64,000 nucleotides of DNA from Cololabis saira (taxonomy: Eukaryota > Chordata > Actinopteri > Beloniformes > Belonidae). A program made the position numbers and the translations under genes. The notes under the pieces are model-generated. The model saw only the letters and a list, made by a program, of their open reading frames with translations, ran no database searches and was not told where the DNA came from. The first letter of the stretch is position 1. The number at the start of each line of letters is the position of its first letter. The DNA is taken from assembly GCF_033807715.1 (NCBI RefSeq), contig NC_084601.1:16918690-16982689 (forward strand), given 5' to 3'. Positions 39,001 through 46,006 of this stretch are shown one piece after another.

Positions 39001-39604
39001 CTGCATAGATTGATCTTTTTGGGGGTGATAAGATCATTTTAAAGGGAGCATCTTGGTGTGTTGGTGTTTAGCCCGGTGAGATAAGCAGATGTGTCGAGGC
39101 TTGAGTCCTTCTGCAGGCAGTCCTGGTTCGAGTCCCGGCCTGGGACCGTTTGCTTCGTGTCTGTACACCCCTCCTTTGTCTCCACACTGTATAAAGGCCA
39201 CTAGAGCCACAAAAAAACTGTAAAACAGAAAGTACTTGGCTTTTCTCTGAATGGCTCTCCAACCCTGTGAAACAATTAGCTCCAAAACTGTCCAAACTAT
39301 CTCCTGTACTGTAGAGTAGAAGAACCCAGATGACGCAGCAATCCTTCCCAGTTCCATGTGGCACCTCCATACGCAGGTAACTTTCAGCTAACATTGCTGT
39401 TTCGCTCTTGTCCCCCTTCTCCATCAGGAAAAGTGCGCCCCAGAAGACCAGAGCTCCTGGGACGCCTTCAAGACCATGACCCCTGAGCTGTCCATCGTGC
39501 CCGGGGAGCAGAAGGACCGGCTGGAACTACACAACAAGAACTGGGACTCGTCCTCAGCTAACACACCTGAGTCATCCGAGGGAGATTTCCAGACTGAAGT
39601 GTAA
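1429..39604 (+). CDS. adgrb2: adgrb2/bai2, 3' part of gene (adhesion G protein-coupled receptor B2)
   Basis: Core join: 1429-1514, 5615-5714, 7540-7611, 9600-9692, 13771-13810, 17520-17686, 18360-19055, 21429-21464, 23348-23461, 34210-34263 and 39428-39604. This gives 1635 nt, 544 codons plus stop, with all phases consistent. Optional exons are at 3113-3211, 11493-11735 and 14183-14197. The product is the C-terminal part of an adhesion GPCR of the plasma membrane: end of TM5, ICL3, TM6 ([17 protein letters not shown]), ECL3, TM7 and a long cytoplasmic tail. BAI2 is preferred over BAI1 and BAI3 because of the post-TM7 segment [13 protein letters not shown] followed by [13 protein letters not shown], the stretch [32 protein letters not shown], and the [12 protein letters not shown] exon; all match remembered mammalian BAI2. 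The tail ends EGDFQTEV, a class I PDZ ligand. Extracellular TSP1, GAIN and early TM exons are upstream of the window. Paralogue assignment within teleost duplicates (a or b) cannot be made here. Confidence 0.95.
1515..3112 (+). other. adgrb2: adgrb2 intron, nothing recognised
   Basis: It holds no identifiable gene or transposon. A CT-rich tract lies at about 2870-2945, and T/TG-rich sequence precedes the optional exon at 3113. Confidence 0.6.
3113..3211 (+). CDS. adgrb2: adgrb2 optional ICL3 exon (33 codons)
   Basis: After the aaag acceptor it reads, with the split Gly, [18 protein letters not shown] and then [15 protein letters not shown], and ends AT|gttagt. The AT joins the G of the next exon to give Met, so the junction becomes SSAM-ASLWSS. 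Length is exactly 99 nt and phase 2 at both ends, so it can be included or skipped without a frame change. Mammalian BAI2 has a 33-residue ICL3 segment at the same junction with a CSxC motif and a Ser-rich end in ..AM, and a splice form without it is known. The acceptor context is only moderate. It probably tunes ICL3 length and G-protein coupling, which is inference. Confidence 0.85.
3212..5614 (+). other. adgrb2: adgrb2 intron, nothing recognised
   Basis: It is AT-rich sequence with scattered poly(T) runs, for example near 4030-4050. A C-rich tract at 5536-5583 feeds into the acceptor of the next exon. No exon or transposon was recognised. Confidence 0.6.
5615..5714 (+). CDS. adgrb2: adgrb2 core exon: end of ICL3, TM6 and ECL3
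   Basis: One base completes the Gly or Met codon, then it reads [18 protein letters not shown] and [15 protein letters not shown] (100 nt). TM6 is the segment [26 protein letters not shown] is the short third extracellular loop. The sequence is nearly identical to all vertebrate BAI proteins. The acceptor is ctctgacag and the donor gtgacg. Confidence 0.97.
5838..6573. mobile_element. PIF/Harbinger-like MITE with TAA target duplication
   Basis: The ends are inverted repeats: 5840-5863 is the exact reverse complement of 6548-6571 (24 bp, CTTGAGTTATGGTTCTGCGT...). Two more terminal bases pair imperfectly. TAA flanks both sides (5835-5837 and 6574-6576), the 3-bp duplication typical of PIF/Harbinger and ISL2EU elements. 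The 736-bp element has no transposase frame. An internal stretch near 5935-6150, starting TCAATTCAGTTTATTTGG, looks like a nested insertion of another fish repeat. Family naming is inference from the TSD and TIR. Confidence 0.8.
6577..7539 (+). other. adgrb2: adgrb2 intron remainder, nothing recognised
   Basis: Single-copy-looking intron sequence between the MITE and the TM7 exon. It ends in a pyrimidine-rich acceptor (ttttcctcccgcag). Confidence 0.55.
7540..7611 (+). CDS. adgrb2: adgrb2 core exon: TM7
   Basis: It encodes [19 protein letters not shown] followed by AMRRE (72 nt, 24 codons, phase 0 both ends). This is TM7, and RRE begins the cytoplasmic tail. The acceptor is cccgcag and the donor gtgggt. 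It matches the family consensus closely. Confidence 0.97.
7612..9599 (+). other. adgrb2: adgrb2 intron, nothing recognised
   Basis: It contains purine-rich stretches near 8330-8400 and 8600-8880, but no exon or transposon is recognisable. A long pyrimidine tract (about 9500-9597) precedes the next exon. Confidence 0.55.
9600..9692 (+). CDS. adgrb2: adgrb2 core exon: membrane-proximal tail
   Basis: It encodes [19 protein letters not shown] then [12 protein letters not shown] (93 nt, 31 codons, phase 0). The SPDSCKNGQ motif identifies BAI2 rather than BAI1 or BAI3. The donor is gtgaat. Four Cys residues sit close to the membrane; lipidation is possible but not shown. Confidence 0.95.
9693..10686 (+). 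other. adgrb2: adgrb2 intron, nothing recognised
   Basis: AT-rich intron sequence with T-rich runs near 10080-10100. No exon, RNA gene or transposon was recognised before the TIR element at 10687. Confidence 0.5.
10687..11351. mobile_element. Non-autonomous TIR DNA element
   Basis: The ends CAATGACTACCTTTACATGC (10687 on) and the reverse complement of the right end (CAATGACTGCGTTTACATGC) form imperfect TIRs, followed by repeated motifs such as GGGTTATTGCTAATATTC at both ends. It has no transposase frame. The superfamily is not determined, because the outermost bases are palindromic and hide the target duplication. Confidence 0.6.
11493..11735 (+). CDS. adgrb2: adgrb2 candidate cassette exon, Cys/His-rich
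   Basis: It has a strong acceptor (T-run then gcatcatcag) and the donor gtatgt. The 243 nt (81 codons, phase 0 both ends) start [20 protein letters not shown], continue [20 protein letters not shown] and [10 protein letters not shown], and end with HIHAHEHTP and [14 protein letters not shown]. It holds seven Cys and about fifteen His. No stop interrupts the frame and codon use looks coding. It would sit in the cytoplasmic tail between NGQVQIM and TDFEKDV, where remembered mammalian BAI2 has no insert, so it is likely alternative or lineage-specific. The Cys/His spacing suggests metal binding, which is inference. Confidence 0.75.
11736..13770 (+). other. adgrb2: adgrb2 intron, nothing recognised
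   Basis: It is single-copy-looking sequence. A 107-codon open frame at 12713-13036 has no recognisable features or splice sites. Confidence 0.5.
13771..13810 (+). CDS. adgrb2: adgrb2 core exon: [13 protein letters not shown]
   Basis: A 40-nt exon (13 codons plus one base, phase 0 in, phase 1 out) encoding [13 protein letters not shown], a motif shared by BAI1, BAI2 and BAI3 tails. The acceptor is actttctcag and the donor gtgagt. Confidence 0.95.
14183..14197 (+). CDS. adgrb2: adgrb2 candidate 15-nt microexon
   Basis: The 15 bases AGAGAGGACACCCAT lie between a long pyrimidine tract ending ccacag and a perfect donor gtaagt. Spliced between the exons ending at 13810 and starting at 17520 it keeps the frame: ACQT-ERGHPF-IFKD instead of ACQT-V-IFKD. 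UGC motifs lie upstream (14115, 14137), as at many neural microexons controlled by SRRM4. The microexon is inferred from splice sites and phase only. Confidence 0.65.
14198..16099 (+). other. adgrb2: adgrb2 intron; one dispersed-repeat fragment
   Basis: Mostly AT-rich sequence without genes. The stretch at about 15910-15985 (CAACCTTTATTTATACAGG and following) resembles a dispersed fish repeat seen in many introns; its class is not certain. Confidence 0.4.
16100..16876 (-). mobile_element. Decayed Tc1/mariner-type transposon fragment
   Basis: The two ends are imperfect inverted repeats of roughly 90 bp: the left includes CCAATTCC, TGTGTAAAATG and CTCATAAACCC, and the right carries the complements, ending GGAATTGGGGTTG. 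The interior matches, as I remember it, the antisense of a common fish Tc1/mariner-like transposase. Much of the transposase is missing. Confidence 0.65.
16358..16651 (-). pseudogene. Transposase C-terminal remnant
   Basis: The minus-strand frame holds [15 protein letters not shown], which resembles the QQDN.PxH motif around the second catalytic Asp of Tc1/mariner-type DDE transposases, with Cys in place of Asp. Further downstream, the residues [12 protein letters not shown] and RQEWDCIP are also transposase-like. Only a fragment remains and it cannot be active. Confidence 0.6.
16877..17519 (+). other. adgrb2: adgrb2 intron end, nothing recognised
   Basis: AT-rich, then strongly pyrimidine-rich from about 17340 to the acceptor tctcgtcag. 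Confidence 0.5.
17520..17686 (+). CDS. adgrb2: adgrb2 core exon: [15 protein letters not shown] region
   Basis: After two bases completing the split codon it reads [40 protein letters not shown] and [15 protein letters not shown] (167 nt, phase 1 in, phase 0 out). The [11 protein letters not shown] and LPGNI motifs are shared with BAI2 and BAI3. The donor is gtagaa, weaker than its neighbours. The segment is cytoplasmic, acidic and likely disordered. Confidence 0.95.
17784..18227. mobile_element. Candidate TIR-type MITE
   Basis: The left end reads GGGTGCTTTCAGACCTG...CCCGTTTG and the right end, reversed, reads GATGCTTTCAAACTGTCCCGTTTG. These are imperfect inverted repeats of a type common in fish introns. 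No coding capacity or clear target duplication is seen. It ends about 130 bp before the next exon. Confidence 0.5.
18360..19055 (+). CDS. adgrb2: adgrb2 core exon: long tail exon with His-rich segment
   Basis: 696 nt, 232 codons, phase 0 at both ends. In order: a [14 protein letters not shown] motif shared with BAI3, a Gln-rich stretch, [13 protein letters not shown], a Ser/Gly-rich run, [15 protein letters not shown], a Pro-rich patch ([15 protein letters not shown]), a His-rich segment ([28 protein letters not shown]), and TRTLPRN...[17 protein letters not shown] is a BAI-family landmark and mammalian BAI2 has the same motif. Most of the exon is low-complexity and probably disordered. The acceptor is ctccacaag and the donor gtgggt. 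Confidence 0.95.
19056..21428 (+). other. adgrb2: adgrb2 intron, nothing recognised
   Basis: AT-rich intron without a recognisable gene or transposon. It has a poly(T)/poly(A) patch near 21080-21100. Confidence 0.5.
21429..21464 (+). CDS. adgrb2: adgrb2 core exon: [12 protein letters not shown]
   Basis: A 36-nt exon, phase 0, encoding [12 protein letters not shown]. Mammalian BAI2 has RKKLRYSDLDFE and BAI3 RKSRYSDLDFE at this point. The acceptor is tcttccag and the donor gtaaga. Confidence 0.97.
21465..23347 (+). other. adgrb2: adgrb2 intron with a 26-base poly(C) tract
   Basis: No exon or transposon was recognised. An uninterrupted run of 26 cytosines lies at 22285-22310, followed by T-rich sequence. 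A long pyrimidine tract precedes the next exon. Confidence 0.55.
23348..23461 (+). CDS. adgrb2: adgrb2 core exon: [17 protein letters not shown]
   Basis: 114 nt, 38 codons, phase 0, encoding [20 protein letters not shown] and [35 protein letters not shown] is identical to remembered mammalian BAI2 and KFHTxDRY follows it. The acceptor is ccctttcag and the donor gtaaga. The basic segment directly follows the acidic LDFE of the previous exon. Confidence 0.97.
23640..23990 (-). mobile_element. Decayed Tc1-like (Sleeping Beauty type) relic
   Basis: The stretch from GAAGTTTACATGCAGTCCAC through TTCTACAAGCTTCCCAC, ATTTTGGCTAATTCCT and AAGCTTGGGGTTATTGTC resembles the antisense of salmonid-type Tc1 elements as I remember them. 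It has many substitutions and no open frame. Confidence 0.6.
23991..27032 (+). other. adgrb2: adgrb2 long intron, part 1
   Basis: No exon is recognised. The block 24090-24660 may hold a decayed repeat (CTGTCACTTTAAATGCGATG and following), but I cannot classify it. A short TATCTA tandem lies near 26038-26056. The stretch 26140-26240 has a homeodomain-site-rich look, with no other support. Confidence 0.4.
27033..27075. repeat. (TG)n microsatellite
   Basis: About twenty TG units with one TT interruption. The repeat produces spurious Cys/Val-repeat frames. Confidence 0.9.
27675..27878 (+). CDS. adgrb2: adgrb2 candidate proline-rich alternative exon
   Basis: An open frame that is not long enough to stand alone reads [59 protein letters not shown] and EPANQKQV, then stop. 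The six prolines use four different codons, which suggests selection on protein rather than a simple repeat. PPPPPPR fits a PxxPxR SH3-binding pattern, and the related BAI1 tail binds the IRSp53 SH3 domain. Boundaries are unsure: acceptors at 27672 (ttttgcag) or 27674; donors at 27813|gtaagc (strong, wrong phase for the next exon) or 27872|gtctga (phase 0, weak). It could also be an alternative last exon. Confidence 0.45.
   Translation, partial: DPNPLATLVTAMAGIHPPQVPPPPPPRHNTEPSLARRPSLVYKESQSKPHKTQHKPLKQEPANQKQV
28634..28740 (+). mobile_element. L2-like LINE 3' fragment
   Basis: ACTGGCAACCTATCCATATG, followed by GCTGGATTAGGCTCCAGCAG and AATGTGAATAAGCGGGC, resembles the 3' end of fish L2/Maui LINEs. 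It is a short, decayed relic. Confidence 0.6.
28741..34209 (+). other. adgrb2: adgrb2 long intron, part 2; possible conserved non-coding blocks
   Basis: No exon was recognised. The block 31620-31790 has repeated TAAT-type sites (GCATTAATTGAATAATTAAT), and 31790-32220 keeps a balanced, repeat-free composition unlike the rest of the intron. Such blocks in introns of neural genes are often enhancers, but nothing in the sequence proves it. The intron ends in a pyrimidine-rich acceptor at 34209. Confidence 0.4.
34210..34263 (+). CDS. adgrb2: adgrb2 core exon: [18 protein letters not shown]
   Basis: 54 nt, 18 codons, phase 0. Mammalian BAI2 has REKRWSVSSGGAAERSV at this place; BAI1 and BAI3 lack it. 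This exon is the best single discriminator for adgrb2. RWSIS fits a basophilic kinase site (inference). The acceptor is catcaccacag and the donor gtaagt. Confidence 0.96.
34264..39055 (+). other. adgrb2: adgrb2 last intron, main part; possible conserved non-coding blocks
   Basis: A poly(A) run lies at 34350-34367. The blocks around 35830-35910 (ATGATTATTTAATTAGCAG) and 36820-36965 (CTTTATCTGATGCATAATTT, CTCTAATTACATTTT) look like clustered homeodomain and GATA sites and could be conserved enhancers. No exon was recognised. Confidence 0.4.
39056..39220 (+). mobile_element. tRNA-derived SINE
   Basis: It has an A-box-like TAGCCCGGTGAG and a B box GGTTCGAGTCC (39125-39135) at pol III promoter spacing, then a body and the common fish SINE tail AAAGGCCACTAGAGCC followed by an A run. 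It lies about 200 bp upstream of the terminal coding exon. It is not a tRNA gene because no acceptor stem pairs across it. Confidence 0.75.
39428..39604 (+). CDS. adgrb2: adgrb2 terminal coding exon with PDZ ligand
   Basis: 59 codons including [43 protein letters not shown] and [22 protein letters not shown] and LELH match mammalian BAI2 (SWSTFK, LTLH) and BAI3 (PWDTFK). The last four residues, QTEV, form the class I PDZ-binding motif conserved in the family and used to bind synaptic MAGUK/MAGI scaffolds. The acceptor is ccttctccatcag. Confidence 0.97.
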   Translation, partial: EKCAPEDQSSWDAFKTMTPELSIVPGEQKDRLELHNKNWDSSSANTPESSEGDFQTEV

Positions 39605-40045
39605 AGACGTACACGCGCTCCCTTGAAACACATACAAGCTCATGTTGAGATGCAGATGCACACAGAGATACTGGACTCCTGAAACGCTATACAAAGGATT
39701 TTTTTTTTTTTCCCCGCAAGGATCTCACACACTCTTCTCCCCGTCTCCTGCGATGTGCTCTGTTGGATCCTATACTGTATTTGTTTACTGCTGCAGAGGA
39801 CAGACATGAAAGGGAGACTGTTCTACTATATTTTCGCAAGGACTATTGAAAAGAAAGAACAGCAGCTGGACATGTCTGTGACTTGAGAGAATTTTTAAAT
39901 GAACTTTAAGAGAGAAAAAAAAAAGCTATGAAAAACTTATTTCTGAGCAAAATGTCTTGATTTTATTCTGGAGAAGAAAAAAAAAGAAAATGTCTTTCAA
40001 TTGTTTGACTTTGGGAGGGGGGATGTTGCAGGGGTGGGAGAGAAA

Positions 40046-40051
40046 AATAAA
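40046..40051 (+). terminator. adgrb2: Proximal poly(A) signal AATAAA
   Basis: AATAAA about 440 bases after the stop codon, followed by T-rich sequence (ttctttttata). It could give a short 3' UTR. Confidence 0.4.
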
Positions 40052-42559
40052 AAGTATTTCTGCACCGTTCAGTTCTTTTTATAGCAAAAGGGGGAAAAGA
40101 TCTTTGTGAGGTTCCTCACACTCGCCCCAAGGCAACCTGCTTTCATTTATTTCTTTTTCCCCGCTAATGGATGACAAAAGCATTCAGTCGCTCAGTCTTT
40201 CTTCTATATTTTCTTTCTTTTCGTTGTGTGAATGAATAACAAGTGTGGGGGGGGGGGGAGCAGAGCTGCTCACTGATATGTGCCATCCTCTTTCCCTCGT
40301 CCTCAAGTTCCAGTTCAGTTAAACCCATCCATTCCTCTAAATCTTCTGTGTTAACATTGCAATCTTTCATTTTTTGGATGACCAGCGCTTCAGTTAAGAG
40401 AGACATTCTCTTTTTTCGGTTTGAAACTTTTTAAAAAGAAAAAATATTGAAGCTCAAAGTAGCAGCGACCAACTGAAGCGTGTTCCCTGCTCTAATTGTC
40501 CGGGAAGAGCATTTATTTCCAGGCTGGTTTTGATTTGTGCTCCTGATGCCCATTTTACATTACTTTTATTTCTGAAGACAAGAGAAAGAAAAAGAGAGGG
40601 GGGAAAATGCATAAAAAAAATAAGAACACTTCTTACAAAGGCAGCACATAAAAGTGGAGGAAATGTGGGGGGGAGAAAAGCCAGATGGTGATTGGCAAGA
40701 AGATTCTATCATCTCCTACGTTCTTACTCCAGTGCTTAGCAGATAAACGTGTTTAAATGAGTCTGAATCCATTTCAGCTGTCACCGGTCACAGTGATGCC
40801 ACAGAGGAGGACGTCTCAGTAATTTCTGAGTAAATGGAATCCATGTGGGTTCATCTGTCACTCCTGAAAAATGTGTTGGATTGATTTAACTATCGATCAG
40901 TTTAGCAGCTTACGCTTTCTTTCCTCCTTACTAGGGAGATGAATTCACCGGGTGATCATTTAAAAAAAAAAAAGAAAGAAAGAAACTGAGCCCAAAAGCT
41001 TCATTATTAAACCAAAAGTTAGGGTGCAACAAATATGCCCTGTTTGGTCATCGTCTATCACCTCTCTGTCTCTCATTCTGCCTACCCAGCGGTGAGTTCA
41101 CAAGCATGAAATTTTAATGCCAGGAGCGAAGCCAGATTTATAATTCCTTGTTGGTATTGATCCTTCTCAGTGTGATTGTATCATACGCCTGTGAGTACAC
41201 CAGCTGTTGAGAGAGCATGAAATAGAAAGTTGGAGGCAGAGGTTAGGAGGCTATGAGGTGTCAGACTGAGGGGGACCTGACGGTGACGGTTCCTGCTTGA
41301 CACCCAGCATCCCTGTGGCGACTGCTACCAGTGAACAGTCACTTTCCTGCTGTTACGACCCTGGCGCATCAGCCATCCGCTCAAATGGAGAGAAACTGTC
41401 AGAGTGCAGGATAAATTAAAAGCTCGATAACTCCTCTGACTTTGTTCAGTGTAACAGCCAGGAGAAGCAGATAAGAGATGAAGAATAGAGTTGGTGAGAA
41501 ACCACTGAAATGAGAAGACGATAAGTTCCAAGAATACACATACAAGAGAAAAAACAAAACAAGGCAGAGTGAAATGCAAAAGAAGTGCAGTTCTCAAAAC
41601 AGCAATTATCCAGGGATGGCGATTTGTCCTGACATTTTCCAGTGCAGCCCTCAAACCATCTGTTTAAGGATCCCTAATGTGGTAGTAGAGCAGCCCAGCG
41701 CAGATGGTGAGACAAGAGAGTCGCCCTTGTACCCTTTCAAGCTAATCAGCTGATAGGCACACCTACAATTTGCCCTCTTTCCGACGAGCGAGATTGGTTT
41801 GATCCCGAGTTGCTGGCGAAAGGTCACATTCACCTGACCTTCCGTGAGGCTCCGGATCCAGATCCTCTGAAAAAAGCCGCCGCCTGACAGCCATAGATGC
41901 CATGGATCTACATGTTGCATTGCAGTATTTTTCTGTTACTTACATCTATAAAACATTCGGCTGGGAAAACAAAGTCCTGTTCCCATGGTAACCAACAAAT
42001 GGATATGCAGAAAGAGAGAATTATTCACATTCAGTTTGAGCACTCTGACATTTTGTTCCATAAACTAGTGAACCGTTACAAGCTCGGTGATGAATGGATT
42101 TTAAGTTATCATCTTGCTGAACAGTGGGGAGGCTGCTTGACTGATTGATACATTTTTCCTGCATCGTCTCATTTACAGATTGCTTTTCTATGATTAATTG
42201 TGCTGTGATGCTAATTCTAACACAAGTGGATTTCTGGCCGTGTGGCCAGTGTATGTTAGTTTGTCAAATTGTTTTACTTTCAGTGTTTAAAAGCTTGCAA
42301 AACTCAACAGCCCATAAGGAAATGTGACATGTGAGAAGGTGCATTTGAAACTGAACTCAAAGAAACCTTCTGTGGTCACCTTCACCCTCCACCCGTCAGC
42401 CTTTGATGCTTAAGTGTTAACCAGCTTCTACAACCATCCAACATTCCAGTTGATTTATTACTGAAAAACCCAACCTTTCTCCTTCATTTTTGTTCTTTTT
42501 ATACATAAGATTGTACAAAGTAGTCCTCTAATGTTTTCATAGTGTCTTTTTTATATGAA

Positions 42560-42565
42560 AATAAA
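42560..42565 (+). terminator. adgrb2: Distal poly(A) signal AATAAA
   Basis: AATAAA preceded by a T-rich stretch and followed by a GU-rich element (ctctgtgtcacatatgtgctg), the usual layout of a strong vertebrate poly(A) site. It would give a 3' UTR of nearly 3 kb, as is common for neural genes. Confidence 0.5.
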
Positions 42566-42589
42566 TTTTCAAACTGATCTCTGTGTCAC

Positions 42590-44289
42590 ATATGTGCTGC
42601 ATGAAGGGCATCTGTTGAGGAATACGAGCCTCCTGCTTGATTTGCAGTGCACTCGCAATCCCATGTTTTCATAATATCACTCTGGGAGTTGGGCGTGACA
42701 AACTCTGTTACCCAGAAGCATCGGACCTTAACTGTAACCAATCAGAGCCCCCACTGGTCCGTCTGAAAATGTAAGAGGAACAGCTTTGTAGTTTTGAAGT
42801 TCTCTTGCTTTGGAATAACCAAAGGGGGAAAATGTCAAGTTAAAGTGATTATTTTGATATTGGCTGGGCGGGGCGGGGGGGCGCATCAACCTTGAGCAGC
42901 ACTTCTGTTAACAACAATCTTCTTCCAAAAGTTGAATAGTTTTTACGTAACCTAAGGAAAATAGCAACTGTGTCCATTTAAGAAGATAAAAAATAAGTTT
43001 GATTTAAAGAAAACAAAAAAAAAACACACATTGATTGAAACGGTCTGTCACACTAATGCTTGGGTATTACTAAACAGATATAAACAATGTTTTCACACCT
43101 AGAAGCTTAAGTCCACATTAAACAAGATTGAGTTCACCCCCCCAACCTGTTTTTTGTTGATGTTTTTTCCTCCAGGTTATTTGCTGGACGGACGTCCCAA
43201 AAAGAGCTAGTCTTGATCTGAGCTCGAGTGTGATCCTTCAGCGAGGCCTAACAAGACTAAAATAGGTCCAAAATAAGTGTAGTTTGAGAACTATATCAAG
43301 CAGAGACTTTATTTTCTGCAGGAATAACACTTATAATAAGGTCATCTTATGGGATATTTGGCAAATCTGGGAACTAAATCGTTACCAAGAAATCTCTTCA
43401 CCAATGTGTTTCTAAAGGTGTCCAATAACATGTCCTAAAAAGTTGAAATTCAACTCCTGGGGGAAACCTCGTAAAAAACTGCACAAAGTCGGGGTACCAA
43501 TAACCGATTTTCGAAAATTTGAAAATGCTTAATTTGGCCTTAAGTAACTTGCGAGGGGTCAAACTAGGGGTTTTTCAATATTCTGAGTTCATTGCAAGTA
43601 TTTATTTTTCACAAAGACCACTCCCTGGTGGAAAAACGGCCACACCCACTTTTCCAGGTCATCGTTCATCCCGGCAATGCTCCCCACTCACACATAGCAT
43701 ATGTAAAAAAAGAAAAAAAGATAATAGTTTATTCTTTATTGTTTGACATGATGAATAGGCCAAGTCAGTGTTTAATGATGGCTGGGACACACTGAGTCTT
43801 ATTCAGAGACACAAAACTACAAATACTGCTACCTTAATGACAGGTCATTATTAATGGCAACCCAGATACATCTGGCACTCTTGATTAGGTAAATCCAATA
43901 ATTGACTATTGTATAGGATTAATGCATACATCCTCCTGTATTGCTTTGCCTTGCAACTCTAGTGGGTCAAAATGTTCTCCCATCTCAGATGAAATTCAAT
44001 TTCAACCTGTAGACTGTAGCAAGAAGGATAAATATAAACAATATATAGAATTACAAGGATGACAACCTATACACATGTTATAAAGCACGCTGTTTTGTTT
44101 TTGTACTTAGATGTTTTGTTCATGTGGAAGACATGTTTGACCAATCAACATTCTTGTGTGGTTCGAAGTAAAGTTTAGGTATACTCGGACTCTGGTCTGT
44201 GCAAAGAAACGAAACCAGTAGAAAGAAAACTGTGAAAGTTCACAAGCTAATCAAGCAGTTCAGAGCAGAGCAATAGCAAATGGGAAAGC
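42590..44289. other. Intergenic, nothing recognised
   Basis: AT-rich sequence without a supported gene. A short G-rich patch lies near 42865-42885. The block 43440-43700 has the look of an old dispersed repeat, but I cannot name it. Confidence 0.4.
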
Positions 44290-44545
44290 TTTTCCTGATG
44301 GAGCCGATCCCAGCTCTCGTCGGGCAAAAGGTAGGGGTCCACCCTGGAACGGTCACCAGTCCATCACAGGCCCACGTATAGACAAACACAAGCTTATAAC
44401 TCACTCCTATGGACAATTTTGGATCAACAGTGAATTTGGAGCGTGGGAATGAAGTCCTGGAGAAAACCCACACAAGCATGGGGAGAACACGCAGACTCCT
44501 CCCAGGAGTGAGGCGACAGAACAACAACCAACCCACAGTGTTGCC
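44290..44545 (+). mobile_element. L2/Maui-like LINE 3' end
   Basis: GGAGCCGATCCCAGCTCTCG, GGTCCACCCTGGAACGGTC, ACCAGTCCATCACAGG, then GAGAAAACCCACACAAGCAT and GGGGAGAACACGCAGACTCC form the well-known 3' end of fish L2-type LINEs. No reverse transcriptase frame is present, so it is a 5'-truncated copy. Confidence 0.8.
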
Positions 44546-45868
44546 CATAGCAGCACCCACTGTCCAAAAATAAAATCATTTCAAACACTATTTCTTCTAC
44601 AGTATATGCCTCAGTGGATTTCAATTTGTGATCTGGTTTTCTGATTTATGAACTGTTTTGTTCCAAAGAGTGAGGCACTGATTCATAGTTAAAATTCAGC
44701 TTTACACGTCTTTGGGTGTCTATGTAACATTGTCTGACTTTAATGAAGGAAAGTACAAAAACAAGATTCTACAACTGCTTGGCAATTAAATCTTTCTAAC
44801 TATTACAATAATACCATTACATTAAGCATACAATAACAAAAAATGCACTAAAAATAAGAGAGAGTGTGCCATATTTACCCACAAAAACAAGTAGTGACAA
44901 AAAAGTGCACCAGGCTTATATCTGTATTTGTAAACTCACCTAAACAAAAAGTCAATTATTAAAGACAATATGTTTGTTCCAATTCTCAGCAGTGGAAATA
45001 TGCAGTTGTGCCAAAAATAAGTGTATTGGGTCTTATGCACCAACTAATCACATGTAAGTTTTATAAACAAAATTCAATTTCTTATTTATCGATCCATAAG
45101 CCTTCACAAGAATTTAGACAATGCTGCCTTGGAACTTCCTGATCAGACTGATCAGAGGGAAAAAGGTGGCACTTACCGGACTGAGCTAGCTCCCAGAATA
45201 AGCAACTGGTATCAAATTGGTAATGAGGATTGCCCGATACCCGAACCCCAGGAATGGGAATAGGAACGGGAAAGGAAAAAATCATATTGGAAAATCTCTT
45301 GGAGATGATAGTTCTAACAAGGTTCAATAAAATTAATTTCTATCTAAGACTAGACATTCAACATATTCCACATAAATTCATATCCTCCATATATTTCAAA
45401 TGTCAAAATGTTATTACTGGTACTTTATTTTATTACTTATTATTATAGTTTACTGCTGTACTTATTTAATGCAAAAGATTACATTATGTCAATGCAGTCT
45501 GTTATTTTGTTTCCCAAACTTCCCCACAAATCTCCATGTTAGAGTTTCCTTCAGAACATTTTATTCTAGGCTATTCATAACCACAGGATACTTCAGATCC
45601 ACAATTGAAATGCTTCATATTCTGCTTCAACAGTATAAAATATAAATAGCCTACATTTATAAATAATAGAACTACAGCAAAAAATGTAGCAATAAAGGAA
45701 TGAGTTAAAATAGGTAAAAAAAAAAAAAAAACAGAACACACACTCACAAATAAAAAGAATGCCTAGATTAAAAATGTGACTCATGGTGATTTTAAATGTT
45801 GATAGATCTCTGGGATCTCTCTTGTGGATTCACACCAAAAGCGTCAAAAATTGCCTTGCCGACATTTG
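44546..45868. other. Intergenic, nothing recognised
   Basis: AT-rich DNA with several A runs (for example 45716-45731). No gene or repeat was recognised. Confidence 0.5.
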
Positions 45869-46000
<132 letters not shown>

Positions 46001-46006
46001 TATGTA

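Larger units (their letters stand above)
39605..42585 (+). other. adgrb2: adgrb2 3' UTR (inferred extent)
   Basis: No coding potential. It is A-rich with G-rich patches and runs from the stop codon to a likely distal cleavage site just after 42565. The end is inferred from poly(A) signals only, so a shorter UTR ending after 40051 is possible. Confidence 0.5.

Noticed and set aside
39056..39220. tRNA gene
   Set aside because: A and B box sequences exist, but no acceptor or anticodon stems can be formed; the tail matches a fish SINE.
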